Source of the DNA: Bradyrhizobium jicamae
GTDB lineage: Bacteria > Pseudomonadota > Alphaproteobacteria > Rhizobiales > Xanthobacteraceae
Length of the DNA: 64,000 nucleotides
Reading direction: 5' to 3'
Assembly: GCF_018130695.1 (NCBI RefSeq)
Contig: NZ_JAFCJX010000026.1
Coordinates: forward strand, 54,952 to 118,951
The notes beneath the pieces are model-generated. The model made no database searches and had not been told where the DNA came from. It saw nothing but the letters and a program-made list of their open reading frames with translations. Every line of letters starts with the position of its first letter. Position 1 is the first letter of the stretch. The translations under genes and the position numbers were made by a program. Shown here one piece after another: positions 42,913 through 52,291 of this stretch.

Positions 42913-45900
42913 ATGACCAATCATACTCCGGTTTTCACGTCTTCGTCCGCGTCCGGCAGCTTCACCGAATTCACCAACACCACCGATTCCACCGCGCTGC
43001 ATCAACTGACCGGCACGATGAGCTTCAGGGATTCGGATCGCAGCGATACGCACACGACGACGGTGACCCTGCACTCCGCGACCTTGTCGAGCGGCTCGAT
43101 CATTCCGGCTGCGTCGCTGGCCGATTTCCAGACCGCGATGACGTCGCAGATCACCAGCGACAGCAACGGTTCGGGCAATTTGAGCTGGATCTTCAGCGAG
43201 GCCGATGACGATTTCGATTTCCTGTCCAAGAACCAGACGCTGGTTCTGACCTACGACATCCAGGTCTCCGACAATCACGGCGGCACGGCGATCCAGACCG
43301 TCAAGATCACCGTCACCGGCACCGACGACAAGCCGGTCATCAACATGACGACGGTCGCGACCGTGACCGAGCAGGCCGACCAGACGCTGTCGCTCACGCC
43401 GGATACCGTTCATGTCGCGCTGAACTTCACCGACGATGACCTGACCAACACCGGACATACCGCGACCGTGATCGCGGCGAGCGCGTCCGGTGATACGGAC
43501 GGGCTGTTGCCGGGGCCGCTCGGCACTGCCGAACTGATGTCGTTCTACCAGGTCGACAATGTCATCAAGAATTCCGGATCCAGCGCCGGTACCATCAACA
43601 CCACGTTCGGGGCGCCGGATCTCGCCTTCGACTATCTGGCGGCTGGCGAGCATCTCGACATCACCTACACGGTGCAACTCGACGATCACGCCGGCGGCGT
43701 CTCGACCCAGACCGTGACCGTCACCGTGATCGGAACCAACGACAAGCCGGTGTTCCTGTCGTGCCCGGAAACCGCCCATCTGGTCGAGGACCAGAACGTC
43801 AGTCCGTCCGGCGATCTGACCGCGCACGGCGATCTCGCGTTTGCCGATGTCGACCTGTCCGATACGCACACCGTCTCAGCCACGGTCACGGCCACGCGCT
43901 CGGGCGGTGGTTCGATTCCACTCAGCGATGCCGATCTGCTGGCCGCATTCGGGACCTCATTGTCGCCGGACTCCACAGGTCATGTGCTCGGTGATGTGAC
44001 GTGGGATTTCGCGCTGCCGAACGCGGATACCAATTTCCTGATGGGCGGCGAGACCCTTACACTGGTCTATCACGTCACGGTCCAGGATCCATCCGGCGGT
44101 ACCGATACGCAGGACGTCACCGTCACGATCCTCGGCACCAACCATCCCGTCGTCATCACCAGCGGCGCTGAATCGACCACGGTGTCCGAGCTTGCCGACA
44201 CCACGGGGTCCTCGACCCCGGACACCACACCGACGACGCCGGCCGGCACGCTGGCTTTCACCGATCCCGACACGTCGGACACCCACACGGTGGCGGTGAC
44301 GCTCGACTCGACGTCCGGCGCGCCGATTCCCGCCGCGACGCAGACCGATCTGGCCGCCGCCCTGACCACGACGCTGAACGACTCGACCGGCACCGGGAAC
44401 GGCAGCGTCGATTGGAATTTTGCGATTCCCGACAAGGATCTCGACTATCTCGCGCAAGGCGAGACGCTGACCGTCAACTACAACGTCAAGGTCAGCGATG
44501 GCGCGACCAGTTCCACGCAGACCGTTTCGGTCGTCATCACCGGCGCCAACGACGCCGTCACGATGACCAGCGCGCCGGAATCTGCATCGCTCGCCGAGCA
44601 GGCGGGGGTGACGAATTCAAGCGCGCCGGACACCACGAGCCCGGTACCGACCGGGACATTGAACTTCACCGACGTCGATCTGGCCGACACACACTCGGTC
44701 AGCGTCAGCCTGGATTCCGCGGTGTGGTCGGCTAATCCGAGTTTCGTTCCTGACGGTACCCTGTCCGGTCTGCAGAGTGCATTGTCGACCGTGCTGCATG
44801 ATTCAACGGGCTCCGGAACCGGCGGTATCGACTGGACCTTCAGCATCCCCGATGCGAACCTCGACTTCCTGAGCGCCGGCGAAACCTTGACGGTGACCTA
44901 TGACGTGACCGTCGCTGACGGTGCGACCAGCTCGACGCAGACGGTGACGGTCACGATCAACGGCGCGGCCGATCCGCTGCTGGTCACACCGGTCGCGGTT
45001 GATGCGCCGGAAAGCCCATTCAACGACACCGGCGCCGTACTCGCGTCCGGAACGATCTCCGACGTCTCGCATCCGATCGACCTGAGCACACCGCGCAGCA
45101 TCACCGAGGTGAACGGCAGTGTCACCAATGTCGGCATCGCGGTCGCCGGCACTTACGGTACATTGATCCTCGATTCCAGCGGCTCCTATTCCTACTACGC
45201 CAACGCGTCGGTCGACGGCCTGCAGATTGGGGACAACGTCTCAGACCAGTTCACCTTTACCGTCGACGACGGCCACGGAGGCCAGGCCACCACGACATTG
45301 ACGTTCAACGTCGCGGCCACCGACGACAATCCGATCATCACTGCGGCCAATGTCAGCGGTGCAGTGACGGAGGACGCGGGTCCGCCTTCGATCGTCAATG
45401 GCGACTTCGAGACCGGCAATCTCGGCGGTTGGACCGCCAGTGGTAACATCGAGGTTCAGCAGCTCGAGCTGGGGGGCTCGTTCGGGCATTACTCCGTGCA
45501 ACTCGCCCCGACCAGCTCGCTCGGGACGCTGTCGCAGGATGTCGCGACGACGGCCGGTCAGACCTACTTTGTCAGCTTCGATGTCATTGGTGATCCCGAA
45601 GGCTTCAATACGCCGTTCACTGTGACGTGGGACGGCGTTACCTTGATGTCGCTGAGCAACGTCCCGCTCGGCGTCAATCATTACGCATTCGAAGTCACCG
45701 GCGCGGCGTCCAGCACGTCCCTGCAGTTCAGCTATGCCGACGACGCCGATGGCATGATCCTGGATTCCGTCGTCGTCAGCCCGGCATCGGGACCGCCCAC
45801 CGAATCGACGTCCGGATTGATCTCGTTCTCCGATGCCGAGACGACCGATACCCACGCGGCGACCTTCATTCCGATCGGCAGCGGCTATGTCGGCACGTTC

Positions 45901-46827
45901 TCGCTTGATCCCGTCACCGAGTCTTCGGGCAGCGGATCGGTTGCATGGAACTTCACGGTCAACAACGCGGATATCCAGTTCCTTGGGCAGGGGCAGACCC
46001 TGACCCAGGACTATCTCGTCACGATCACCGACAGCCACGGTGCATTGGTGACGCAGGACGTCACCGTCACCATCAACGGCACCAACGACGCGCCGACCGC
46101 GGTCAGCGAAACCGTGATCACCGATGCCGGTGCCGGCGGCAGCGTCGATATCCCGACCTGGGCGCTGGCAGCGAACGACACTGATCCGGATACGACGGAT
46201 CATTTGTTCGTCAACAGTGTCAGCGCGGGCACGGGCGGCAGCACGACCGTCGTCGGCTCCGATGTGTCCTTTACCGATGATGCGACAGCCGGAGGGGCTT
46301 TCAATTACACCTCGTCCGACGGCGTCGCGCCCAGCGGCAACTCGGCGACGGCCACGATCGTCAACAATGCCGCGTCGGCAACGGCCCTCATCGCCACCAG
46401 CGGCGACGATATCCTGATCGCCACCAACGGTACAGAGACACTCGATGGCGGCGCCGGCAACGATATCCTGATCGGGAATTCCGGCAGCCACGCCATGACC
46501 GGTGGCAGCGGCAACGACACCTTCGCGTTCCTGCATACGACTGATGGCGTCGGCAACATCACCGACTTCAACAACATCACGGCGCAGGATCACATCGCCA
46601 TCTCCGCCAACGGCTTTGGCGGCGGTCTCGCCGCCGGGATGGATGTGACCCCGATCTTCGAGACCTCCGGTGACGATCAGTTCTCGGGCTTCGGCGCCGA
46701 GTTCCATTTCGATACCGCGAACCAGACGCTCTACTTCAGCGCCGACGGCACACAGGCGTCCGCAGTGGCGATCGCCACCGTGCAGGCCGGCGTGATGCTC
46801 AACCCGCACGACCTCCTAATCGTGTGA
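42913..46827 (+). CDS. Large VCBS/cadherin-like repeat protein with C-terminal RTX repeats (type I secretion type)
   Basis: A 1304-residue, Asp/Thr/Ser-rich acidic protein with no signal peptide. It contains serial Ig/cadherin-like units of about 135-140 residues joined by VTVTGTDDKP, VIGTNDKP, ILGTNHPV, ITGANDAV and INGAADPL (near residues 135, 274, 407, 543, 684). A VCBS unit follows, then one NGDFETGNLGGWTASG module (about 815-955) that looks like a ligand-binding insert. The C-terminus has RTX-type nonapeptides (LDGGAGNDILIGNSG, TGGSGNDTF) near 1175-1205. This plan fits a type I-secreted surface or matrix adhesin. No type I transporter is in the window. ATG 42913 is preceded by AGGGG. Confidence 0.87.
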   Translation: MTNHTPVFTSSSASGSFTEFTNTTDSTALHQLTGTMSFRDSDRSDTHTTTVTLHSATLSSGSIIPAASLADFQTAMTSQITSDSNGSGNLSWIFSEADDDFDFLSKNQTLVLTYDIQVSDNHGGTAIQTVKITVTGTDDKPVINMTTVATVTEQADQTLSLTPDTVHVALNFTDDDLTNTGHTATVIAASASGDTDGLLPGPLGTAELMSFYQVDNVIKNSGSSAGTINTTFGAPDLAFDYLAAGEHLDITYTVQLDDHAGGVSTQTVTVTVIGTNDKPVFLSCPETAHLVEDQNVSPSGDLTAHGDLAFADVDLSDTHTVSATVTATRSGGGSIPLSDADLLAAFGTSLSPDSTGHVLGDVTWDFALPNADTNFLMGGETLTLVYHVTVQDPSGGTDTQDVTVTILGTNHPVVITSGAESTTVSELADTTGSSTPDTTPTTPAGTLAFTDPDTSDTHTVAVTLDSTSGAPIPAATQTDLAAALTTTLNDSTGTGNGSVDWNFAIPDKDLDYLAQGETLTVNYNVKVSDGATSSTQTVSVVITGANDAVTMTSAPESASLAEQAGVTNSSAPDTTSPVPTGTLNFTDVDLADTHSVSVSLDSAVWSANPSFVPDGTLSGLQSALSTVLHDSTGSGTGGIDWTFSIPDANLDFLSAGETLTVTYDVTVADGATSSTQTVTVTINGAADPLLVTPVAVDAPESPFNDTGAVLASGTISDVSHPIDLSTPRSITEVNGSVTNVGIAVAGTYGTLILDSSGSYSYYANASVDGLQIGDNVSDQFTFTVDDGHGGQATTTLTFNVAATDDNPIITAANVSGAVTEDAGPPSIVNGDFETGNLGGWTASGNIEVQQLELGGSFGHYSVQLAPTSSLGTLSQDVATTAGQTYFVSFDVIGDPEGFNTPFTVTWDGVTLMSLSNVPLGVNHYAFEVTGAASSTSLQFSYADDADGMILDSVVVSPASGPPTESTSGLISFSDAETTDTHAATFIPIGSGYVGTFSLDPVTESSGSGSVAWNFTVNNADIQFLGQGQTLTQDYLVTITDSHGALVTQDVTVTINGTNDAPTAVSETVITDAGAGGSVDIPTWALAANDTDPDTTDHLFVNSVSAGTGGSTTVVGSDVSFTDDATAGGAFNYTSSDGVAPSGNSATATIVNNAASATALIATSGDDILIATNGTETLDGGAGNDILIGNSGSHAMTGGSGNDTFAFLHTTDGVGNITDFNNITAQDHIAISANGFGGGLAAGMDVTPIFETSGDDQFSGFGAEFHFDTANQTLYFSADGTQASAVAIATVQAGVMLNPHDLLIV

Positions 46828-46848
46828 CTGACGCCGCTGGACAGATTG

Positions 46849-46879
46849 ACGCGGGCTCTTCGGAGCCTGCGTTTTTTTT
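46849..46879 (+). terminator. Rho-independent terminator of the VCBS/RTX gene
   Basis: A 10-bp stem (46849-46858 with 46863-46872, one G-U) closed by a UUCG tetraloop, followed by eight T residues (46872-46879). It lies 21 bp after the stop codon. Confidence 0.88.
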
Positions 46880-47009
46880 GCCCTTATTCCAAAGTCATAG
46901 CGCCCGGCGTGGTTGTCGGCTTGAACTCGCTCGCATTATCCGCACAATGACGGCCGTCCAGGGCTTTTGCGGATTTTCCAAGCCGAACAAAGAGATAGGG
47001 AAGAAACTC

Positions 47010-47996
47010 GTGGGACAGATTTTAAGAGCCACGGCCACCGTCGCGGCCCTGCTGATCAACGCGCCAGCGTTTGCGGCCTGGGAGCCGACCAAGCCGGTCG
47101 AAATCGTGGTCGCAGCCGGCGCGGGCGGCGCCTCCGACCAGATGGCGCGGATGATGCAGGCTGCGATCCAGAAGAACAATCTGATGAAGCAGCCGATGGT
47201 GGTGTCGCTGAAGGGCGGTGCGTCCGGCGCCGAAGCGTTGATGTACATGAAGTCCAGCGAGGGCGATCCCAACAAGGTGCTGATCGCCTATTCCCTGATC
47301 TACATGCTGCCGCTGTCGGCCAAGATTCCCTTCAACTGGCGTGATCTCACGCCGGTGTCGGTGATCGCGCTCGACCAGTTCGTGCTGTGGGACAACGCCT
47401 CCGGTCCCAAGAGCGTAAAGGATTTCATCGCCGCGGCGAAGGCCGCCAGCGCGCCGTTCAAGATGGGCGGCACCGGCTCCAAGCGCGAGGATCACGTGCT
47501 GACCGTCTTCATGGAGCAGAAGACCGGCGCGAAATTCTCCTATCTGCCGTACAAATCCGGCGGCGAGGCGGCGACGCAATTGGTCGGCGGTCACACCGAA
47601 TCCAACGTCAATAACCCGAGCGAGAATCTCGAGGTGTGGCGTGCCGGTCAGGTGCGTGCGCTCTGCGTGTTCGACAAGGAGCGCATCGCCTACAAGACCA
47701 AGGTGACGGAGACGCAGTCCTGGAACGACATCCCGACCTGCAAGGAAGAGGGCCTCGACATGCAGTATCTGATGCTGCGTGCGATGTTCCTGCCCGGCAA
47801 GGTGACGGCGGAGCAGCAGGCGTTTTACGCCGACCTGTTCCAGAAGGTGACGCAGACGGCGGAGTACAAGGACTACATGGAGAAGCAGGCGCTGAAGCCG
47901 ATCTTCCTCACCGGCAAGGACATGATCCAGTTCCTCGAGGATGACGACAAGCTCAACGCCACGCTGATGAACGAGGCGGGCTTCGTCGCGAAATAG
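47010..47996 (+). CDS. TctC-type solute-binding protein (divergent)
   Basis: A 328-residue exported binding protein related to the TctC/Bug family, starting at GTG 47010 with signal peptide MGQILRATATVAALLINAPA. The mature N-terminus is WEPTKPVEIVVAAGAGGASDQ, a recognisable variant of the YPxRP opening. The C-terminal part has LPGKVTAEQQAFYADLFQKV. The open frame extends back to 46824, but that part has no signal-like features. It ends at a strong terminator. TctB and TctA genes lie 2.2 kb downstream, separated by mtnP-mtnA; it is the only TctC in the window near such genes. Confidence 0.85.
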   Translation: MGQILRATATVAALLINAPAFAAWEPTKPVEIVVAAGAGGASDQMARMMQAAIQKNNLMKQPMVVSLKGGASGAEALMYMKSSEGDPNKVLIAYSLIYMLPLSAKIPFNWRDLTPVSVIALDQFVLWDNASGPKSVKDFIAAAKAASAPFKMGGTGSKREDHVLTVFMEQKTGAKFSYLPYKSGGEAATQLVGGHTESNVNNPSENLEVWRAGQVRALCVFDKERIAYKTKVTETQSWNDIPTCKEEGLDMQYLMLRAMFLPGKVTAEQQAFYADLFQKVTQTAEYKDYMEKQALKPIFLTGKDMIQFLEDDDKLNATLMNEAGFVAK

Positions 47997-48008
47997 CCGG
48001 CCTTCCAC

Positions 48009-48053
48009 AATCGCCCCGTGTGACCTCGCTCGGTCATGCGGGGCGATTTTTTT
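48009..48053 (+). terminator. Rho-independent terminator after the TctC gene
   Basis: AATCGCCCCG pairs with CGGGGCGATT (48009-48018, 48039-48048). The stem continues inward through TGTGACC/GGTCATG with two G-U pairs, giving up to 17 bp. A T-run (48047-48053) follows. It separates the TctC gene from mtnP. Confidence 0.92.
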
Positions 48054-48163
48054 ATCCCGCCGAAACGGCTTGCAGGCCGCAAACGAAGGTTGAATATTGC
48101 GCTGCGGTGCTGTCGAACATTCAAGTCGGTTCGGTAAGCCGCCAAGGGACTTGAGGAGAGACC

Positions 48164-49039
48164 ATGACCAGCGCCGTGCTCGGCATCATCGGCGGATCCG
48201 GCATCTACGACCTGCCGGGGCTTGAAAACGTCCGCGAGCAGGTGATCGAGAGTCCGTGGGGCGAACCATCGGCGCCACTGCGCCGCGGCGAGATCGCAGG
48301 CCTGCCGATCGTGTTCCTGCCGCGGCATGGCAAGGGCCATGCGCTGTCACCCTCCGACATCAACTACCGCGCCAACATTGACGTGCTGAAGCGGGCAGGG
48401 GTCACCGACCTCGTCGCGCTCTCGGCCTGCGGCTCGTTCAGGGAAGATCTGCCGCCAGGCACCTTCGTGCTGGTCGATCAGTTTGTTGACCGCACCCACA
48501 GGCGGGAGAGCTCGTTCTTCGGCAAGGGCTGTGTTGCGCATGTCTCGATGGCGCATCCGGTGTCGCCGCGGCTGCGCTTTCACCTGGCGGCCGCCGCCGA
48601 AGCCGAGGGTATCGCGTTCGCGCGCAGCGGCACCTATCTGTGCATGGAAGGGCCGCAATTCTCTTCGCTGGCTGAAAGCCTGACCTACAAGGCGCAGGGC
48701 TATGCGGTCATCGGCATGACCAATATGCCGGAAGCGAAGCTCGCGCGTGAGGCCGAGATCTGTTACGCCAGCGTGGCGATGGTCACCGATTTCGATTGCT
48801 GGCATCCCGATCATGATGCCGTCACGGTGCAGGACATCATCCGCGTGCTGAACTCGAACGCCGAGAAGGCCAAGGCACTGGTGGCGCGGCTGGCGCGCGA
48901 TTTTCCGCGTGAGCACGAGCCATGTCCGATCGGCTCCGATCGTGCGCTGGACACCGCGCTGATCACGGCGCCCGAGGCGCGCGATCCGGCGCTGCTGACA
49001 AAACTCTCTGCGGTGGCGGGACGGGTGTTGAAAGCATGA
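48164..49039 (+). CDS. mtnP: S-methyl-5'-thioadenosine phosphorylase
   Basis: A 291-residue purine-nucleoside-phosphorylase-fold enzyme that splits methylthioadenosine into adenine and methylthioribose-1-phosphate in methionine salvage. Family signatures: IIGGSGIYDLPGLENV, PRHGKGHALSPSDINYRANI, TYLCMEGPQFSSLAES and the late MVTDFDCWHP. Length is normal. ATG 48164 follows GAGGAGAG. Its stop overlaps the start of mtnA (ATGA-type), so the two steps are co-translated. No SAM riboswitch is evident upstream. It is cytoplasmic. Confidence 0.96.
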   Translation: MTSAVLGIIGGSGIYDLPGLENVREQVIESPWGEPSAPLRRGEIAGLPIVFLPRHGKGHALSPSDINYRANIDVLKRAGVTDLVALSACGSFREDLPPGTFVLVDQFVDRTHRRESSFFGKGCVAHVSMAHPVSPRLRFHLAAAAEAEGIAFARSGTYLCMEGPQFSSLAESLTYKAQGYAVIGMTNMPEAKLAREAEICYASVAMVTDFDCWHPDHDAVTVQDIIRVLNSNAEKAKALVARLARDFPREHEPCPIGSDRALDTALITAPEARDPALLTKLSAVAGRVLKA

Positions 49040-50139
49040 AAGTCGACGGTCGCCATTTCCGCAGCATCTGGCTCGAGCCCGACGGCTGGACCGTCGGTGC
49101 AATCGACCAGCGTCGGTTGCCGCATGAGTTCATCGTCGCAAAGCTCACAACTGCGGACGAGGCGGGCGACGCCATCCGCTCGATGCTGGTACGCGGCGCG
49201 CCGCTGATCGGCGCCACCGCGGCCTACGGCATGGCGCTCGCGATGCGCGCCGATGCCTCCGACGCCGCACTCGATCGCGCCTATGAAATGCTGATCGCGA
49301 CGCGGCCGACGGCAATCAACCTGAAATGGGCGCTGGACGAGATGCAGCGCGCGCTGCGGCCGCTGTCGGCCTCAAGCCGCACGGAAGCCGCCTATGCCCG
49401 CGCCTGCGAGATCGCTGATGAGGACGTCGAGATCAATGCAGACATCGGTCGCCATGGTCTCGCGCTGATCGAACAGATCGCGGCGACCAAGAAGCCGGGC
49501 GAAACCGTCAATGTCCTCACCCATTGCAACGCCGGCTGGCTTGCAACCGTCGATTGGGGCACCGCGACCTCGCCGATCTACCAGGCCCATGATCGCGGCG
49601 TGAAGGTTCACGTTTGGGTAGATGAAACGCGTCCGCGCAATCAGGGCGCCTCGCTCACCGCCTGGGAACTCGGCCATCACGGCGTGCCGCACACGGTGAT
49701 TCCCGACAACACCGGCGGCCATCTGATGCAGCATCGGATGGTTGATCTTGCCATCGTCGGGACCGACCGCGTCGCTGCGAATGGCGATGTCTGCAACAAG
49801 ATCGGTACCTATCTGAAGGCGCTCGCCGCGCACGACAATGGCGTGCCGTTCTATGTTGCGCTGCCCTCGCCAACCATCGACTTTCGTATCGACGACGGCA
49901 TCAGGCAGATTCCGATCGAGCAGCGCGCGGCGAGCGAAGTTACGCACCTTACCGGGCGCACCGCTGACGGGCGTATCGAGACCGTGCGCGTGGTTCCTGA
50001 GGGATCGCCAATCGCCAATTTCGGCTTCGACGTCACACCGGCGCGGCTGGTGACCGGCCTGATCACCGAACGCGGCGTGCTCAAGGCGGAGCGCGCCGCG
50101 CTTGCGGGAGCGTTTCCGGAGCGGGCGAGCCTACGCTGA
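49036..50139 (+). CDS. mtnA: S-methyl-5-thioribose-1-phosphate isomerase
   Basis: A 367-residue enzyme of the eIF2B-like fold that converts methylthioribose-1-phosphate to methylthioribulose-1-phosphate, the step after MtnP. Motifs: GAPLIGATAAYGMALAM, catalytic Cys in THCNAGWLATVDWGT, catalytic Asp in VGTDRVAANGDVCNKIGTY. ATG 49036 overlaps the mtnP stop; the frame is open upstream but only as a shadow of mtnP. Later salvage genes (mtnB, mtnC/D) are not in the window. A TctB gene follows after 71 bp. Confidence 0.96.
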   Translation: MKVDGRHFRSIWLEPDGWTVGAIDQRRLPHEFIVAKLTTADEAGDAIRSMLVRGAPLIGATAAYGMALAMRADASDAALDRAYEMLIATRPTAINLKWALDEMQRALRPLSASSRTEAAYARACEIADEDVEINADIGRHGLALIEQIAATKKPGETVNVLTHCNAGWLATVDWGTATSPIYQAHDRGVKVHVWVDETRPRNQGASLTAWELGHHGVPHTVIPDNTGGHLMQHRMVDLAIVGTDRVAANGDVCNKIGTYLKALAAHDNGVPFYVALPSPTIDFRIDDGIRQIPIEQRAASEVTHLTGRTADGRIETVRVVPEGSPIANFGFDVTPARLVTGLITERGVLKAERAALAGAFPERASLR

Positions 50140-50210
50140 AGGCTGCATTGACGGGGCTTGCGTCCGCACGCTAAGCCACCTCGTCATCCCGCCATCAAGA
50201 CCATCTCACA

Positions 50211-50753
50211 ATGTCGAATACCGATATCGAAATCGTCGTCGACGATCCGACCGCGCCGGAAACCGATTCACCTGCGGTCGTCAGCACCGGCGTCGTCGAC
50301 GTCGTGGTGTCGCTGCTGCTGCTCGTACTCGCGGCCGTGCTCGGGTGGGACAATTGGCGCACCGGCGCGGCCTGGGATTCGACCGGTCCGGAGCCCGGCT
50401 ACTTCCCGTTCTACCTGTCGGTGATCCTCGGCGCCGCCAGCCTCTACGGCATCGTTGCCGCCATGGTCTCGCGCAAGGAAGCGGTCGAGTCCTTCGTGAC
50501 GCGGGCGCAGCTTCGCCGCGTGATGGCGGTATTCGTGCCAACCTTCCTGTTCTGCCTCGCCACGCAATATCTGGGCCTCTACGTCGCGAGCTTCCTCCTG
50601 ATCGCCGGCTTCATGCGCCTGGTCGGCAAGATCGCGCTGTGGAAATCGCTGCTGACCGCCTTTGTGTTCACCGCCGTGATGTTCGTGACCTTCGACATCG
50701 CCTTCGACGTCATCATGCCGAAGGGGCCGCTCGAGGCGGCTCTCGGCCGCTAG
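50211..50753 (+). CDS. Tripartite tricarboxylate transporter small membrane subunit (TctB-like)
   Basis: A 180-residue protein with four hydrophobic segments, a TctB hallmark, and a 28-residue hydrophilic cytoplasmic start. Visible are VVDVVVSLLLLVLAAVLGWDNW and GPEPGYFPFYLSVILGAASLYG. TctA starts 22 bp later. It is separated from a TctC gene by mtnP-mtnA. It assists the large permease in ion-coupled uptake. Confidence 0.88.
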   Translation: MSNTDIEIVVDDPTAPETDSPAVVSTGVVDVVVSLLLLVLAAVLGWDNWRTGAAWDSTGPEPGYFPFYLSVILGAASLYGIVAAMVSRKEAVESFVTRAQLRRVMAVFVPTFLFCLATQYLGLYVASFLLIAGFMRLVGKIALWKSLLTAFVFTAVMFVTFDIAFDVIMPKGPLEAALGR

Positions 50754-50775
50754 CAGATCGGCGGAACCTCACGAC

Positions 50776-52287
50776 ATGGAAGCCTTAGGTCTCTTGCTAC
50801 ATGGCTTTGCCGTCCTGCTGACGTGGAAGACACTGCTCTTGATGATGGTCGGGCTCGTGCTCGGCATCTTCGTCGGTGTGCTGCCCGGCCTTGGCGGTCC
50901 GAATGGCGTGGCGATCCTGCTGCCGCTGACCTTCACGATGGATCCGACCTCGGCGATCGTGATGCTGTCCTGCATCTACTGGGGCGCGCTGTTCGGCGGT
51001 GCCATCACCTCGATCCTGTTCAACATTCCCGGCGAGGCCTGGTCGGTCGCGACCACCTTTGACGGCTACCCGATGGCGCAGCAGGGCAAGGCGGCCGAAG
51101 CGCTGACCGCCGCTTTCACGTCATCGTTCATCGGCTCGCTGGTCGCGGTTCTGCTGATCACCTTCCTTGCACCGATGATCTCGTCGTTCGCGCTGAAGTT
51201 CGGTCCGCCCGAGTTTTTCGCTGTCTATCTCCTGACCTTCTGCTCCTTCGTCGGCCTCGGCCGCGATGCCAAGCACAAGACGGTCATCTCGATGTCGCTC
51301 GGCCTGTCGCTCGCCGGCGTCGGCATGGACACGGTGTCGGGCCAGCTCCGCATGACTTTTGGCTCGGCCGATCTGTTGCGTGGCATCAACTTCCTGGTCG
51401 CCGTGATCGGCCTGTTCGGGATCAGCGAGATTCTGCTGACGATGGAAGAGCGCCTTGCCTTGCGCGGTCACGCCGCCGGCATCTCGCTCCGCGTCGTTCT
51501 GTCGGTGTGGAAGGACCTGCCGAAATACTGGGTGACGCTGGTGCGCTCGTCCTTCATCGGCTGCTGGCTCGGCATCACGCCGGGCGGCGCGATCGCGGCC
51601 TCCTTCATGGGCTACAATCTCGCCAAGCGCTTCTCGAAGGACCAGGCAAGCTTTGGCAAGGGCCGTATCGAGGGCGTGTTCGCCCCCGAAACCGCGGCGC
51701 ACGCCTCTGGCACCTCGGCGCTGCTCCCGATGCTCGCACTCGGCATTCCCGGCTCCGGCACCGCGGCGATCCTGCTCGGCGGCCTGATGGTCTGGGGCCT
51801 CAATCCGGGGCCGCTGCTGTTCGTCGAGCACAAGGACTTCGTCTGGGGCTTGATCGCCTCGATGTATCTCGGCAATGTCGTGGGCCTCGTGCTGGTGCTC
51901 ACCACCGTGCCGATCTTCGCCTCGATCCTGCGCGTTCCCTTCGCGGCGGTGGCGCCGATGATCGTGGTGTCCTGCGCGATCGGCGCCTATGCGATCCAGA
52001 ACGCGATGTTCGATATCTGGCTAATGCTGGGCTTCGGCGTTGTCGGCTATGTCTTCAAGAAGATCGGCATTCCGCTCGCGCCGTTCACGCTGGCGCTCGT
52101 GCTTGGCAACCGCGCCGAGGATGCCTTCCGCCTGTCGATGATCGGCTCCGGCGGCGACATGAAGGTGTTCTGGTCGAACGGTCTCGTCGGCTCGATCACG
52201 ACGCTTGCGATCATCCTGCTGTTCTGGCCGCTGATCGACCGCGCCTTCGCCGGCGTTTCGCGTCTGCTGCGCCCGGCGAAGGCCTAA
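50776..52287 (+). CDS. Tripartite tricarboxylate transporter large permease (TctA-like)
   Basis: A 503-residue, very hydrophobic permease of the TctA family. Conserved motifs are VGVLPGLGGPNGVAILLPLTF near residue 35 and the related GIPGSGTAAILLGGLMVWGL near residue 330; the two related glycine/proline-rich signatures are typical of TctA. Length is normal. It follows TctB by 22 bp. It should accept ligand from a TctC protein; the 47010 product is the nearest candidate. The ligand is unknown. Confidence 0.93.
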   Translation: MEALGLLLHGFAVLLTWKTLLLMMVGLVLGIFVGVLPGLGGPNGVAILLPLTFTMDPTSAIVMLSCIYWGALFGGAITSILFNIPGEAWSVATTFDGYPMAQQGKAAEALTAAFTSSFIGSLVAVLLITFLAPMISSFALKFGPPEFFAVYLLTFCSFVGLGRDAKHKTVISMSLGLSLAGVGMDTVSGQLRMTFGSADLLRGINFLVAVIGLFGISEILLTMEERLALRGHAAGISLRVVLSVWKDLPKYWVTLVRSSFIGCWLGITPGGAIAASFMGYNLAKRFSKDQASFGKGRIEGVFAPETAAHASGTSALLPMLALGIPGSGTAAILLGGLMVWGLNPGPLLFVEHKDFVWGLIASMYLGNVVGLVLVLTTVPIFASILRVPFAAVAPMIVVSCAIGAYAIQNAMFDIWLMLGFGVVGYVFKKIGIPLAPFTLALVLGNRAEDAFRLSMIGSGGDMKVFWSNGLVGSITTLAIILLFWPLIDRAFAGVSRLLRPAKA

Positions 52288-52291
52288 AGCC

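Noticed and set aside
42913..46827. CRISPR-like periodic array
   Set aside because: The periodicity is protein-level (about 135-140 residues per Ig-like unit), not short identical DNA repeats with unique spacers.
48054..48163. SAM riboswitch upstream of mtnP
   Set aside because: I looked for the conserved SAM-I and SAM-II pairings and did not find them; only a normal Shine-Dalgarno is visible.
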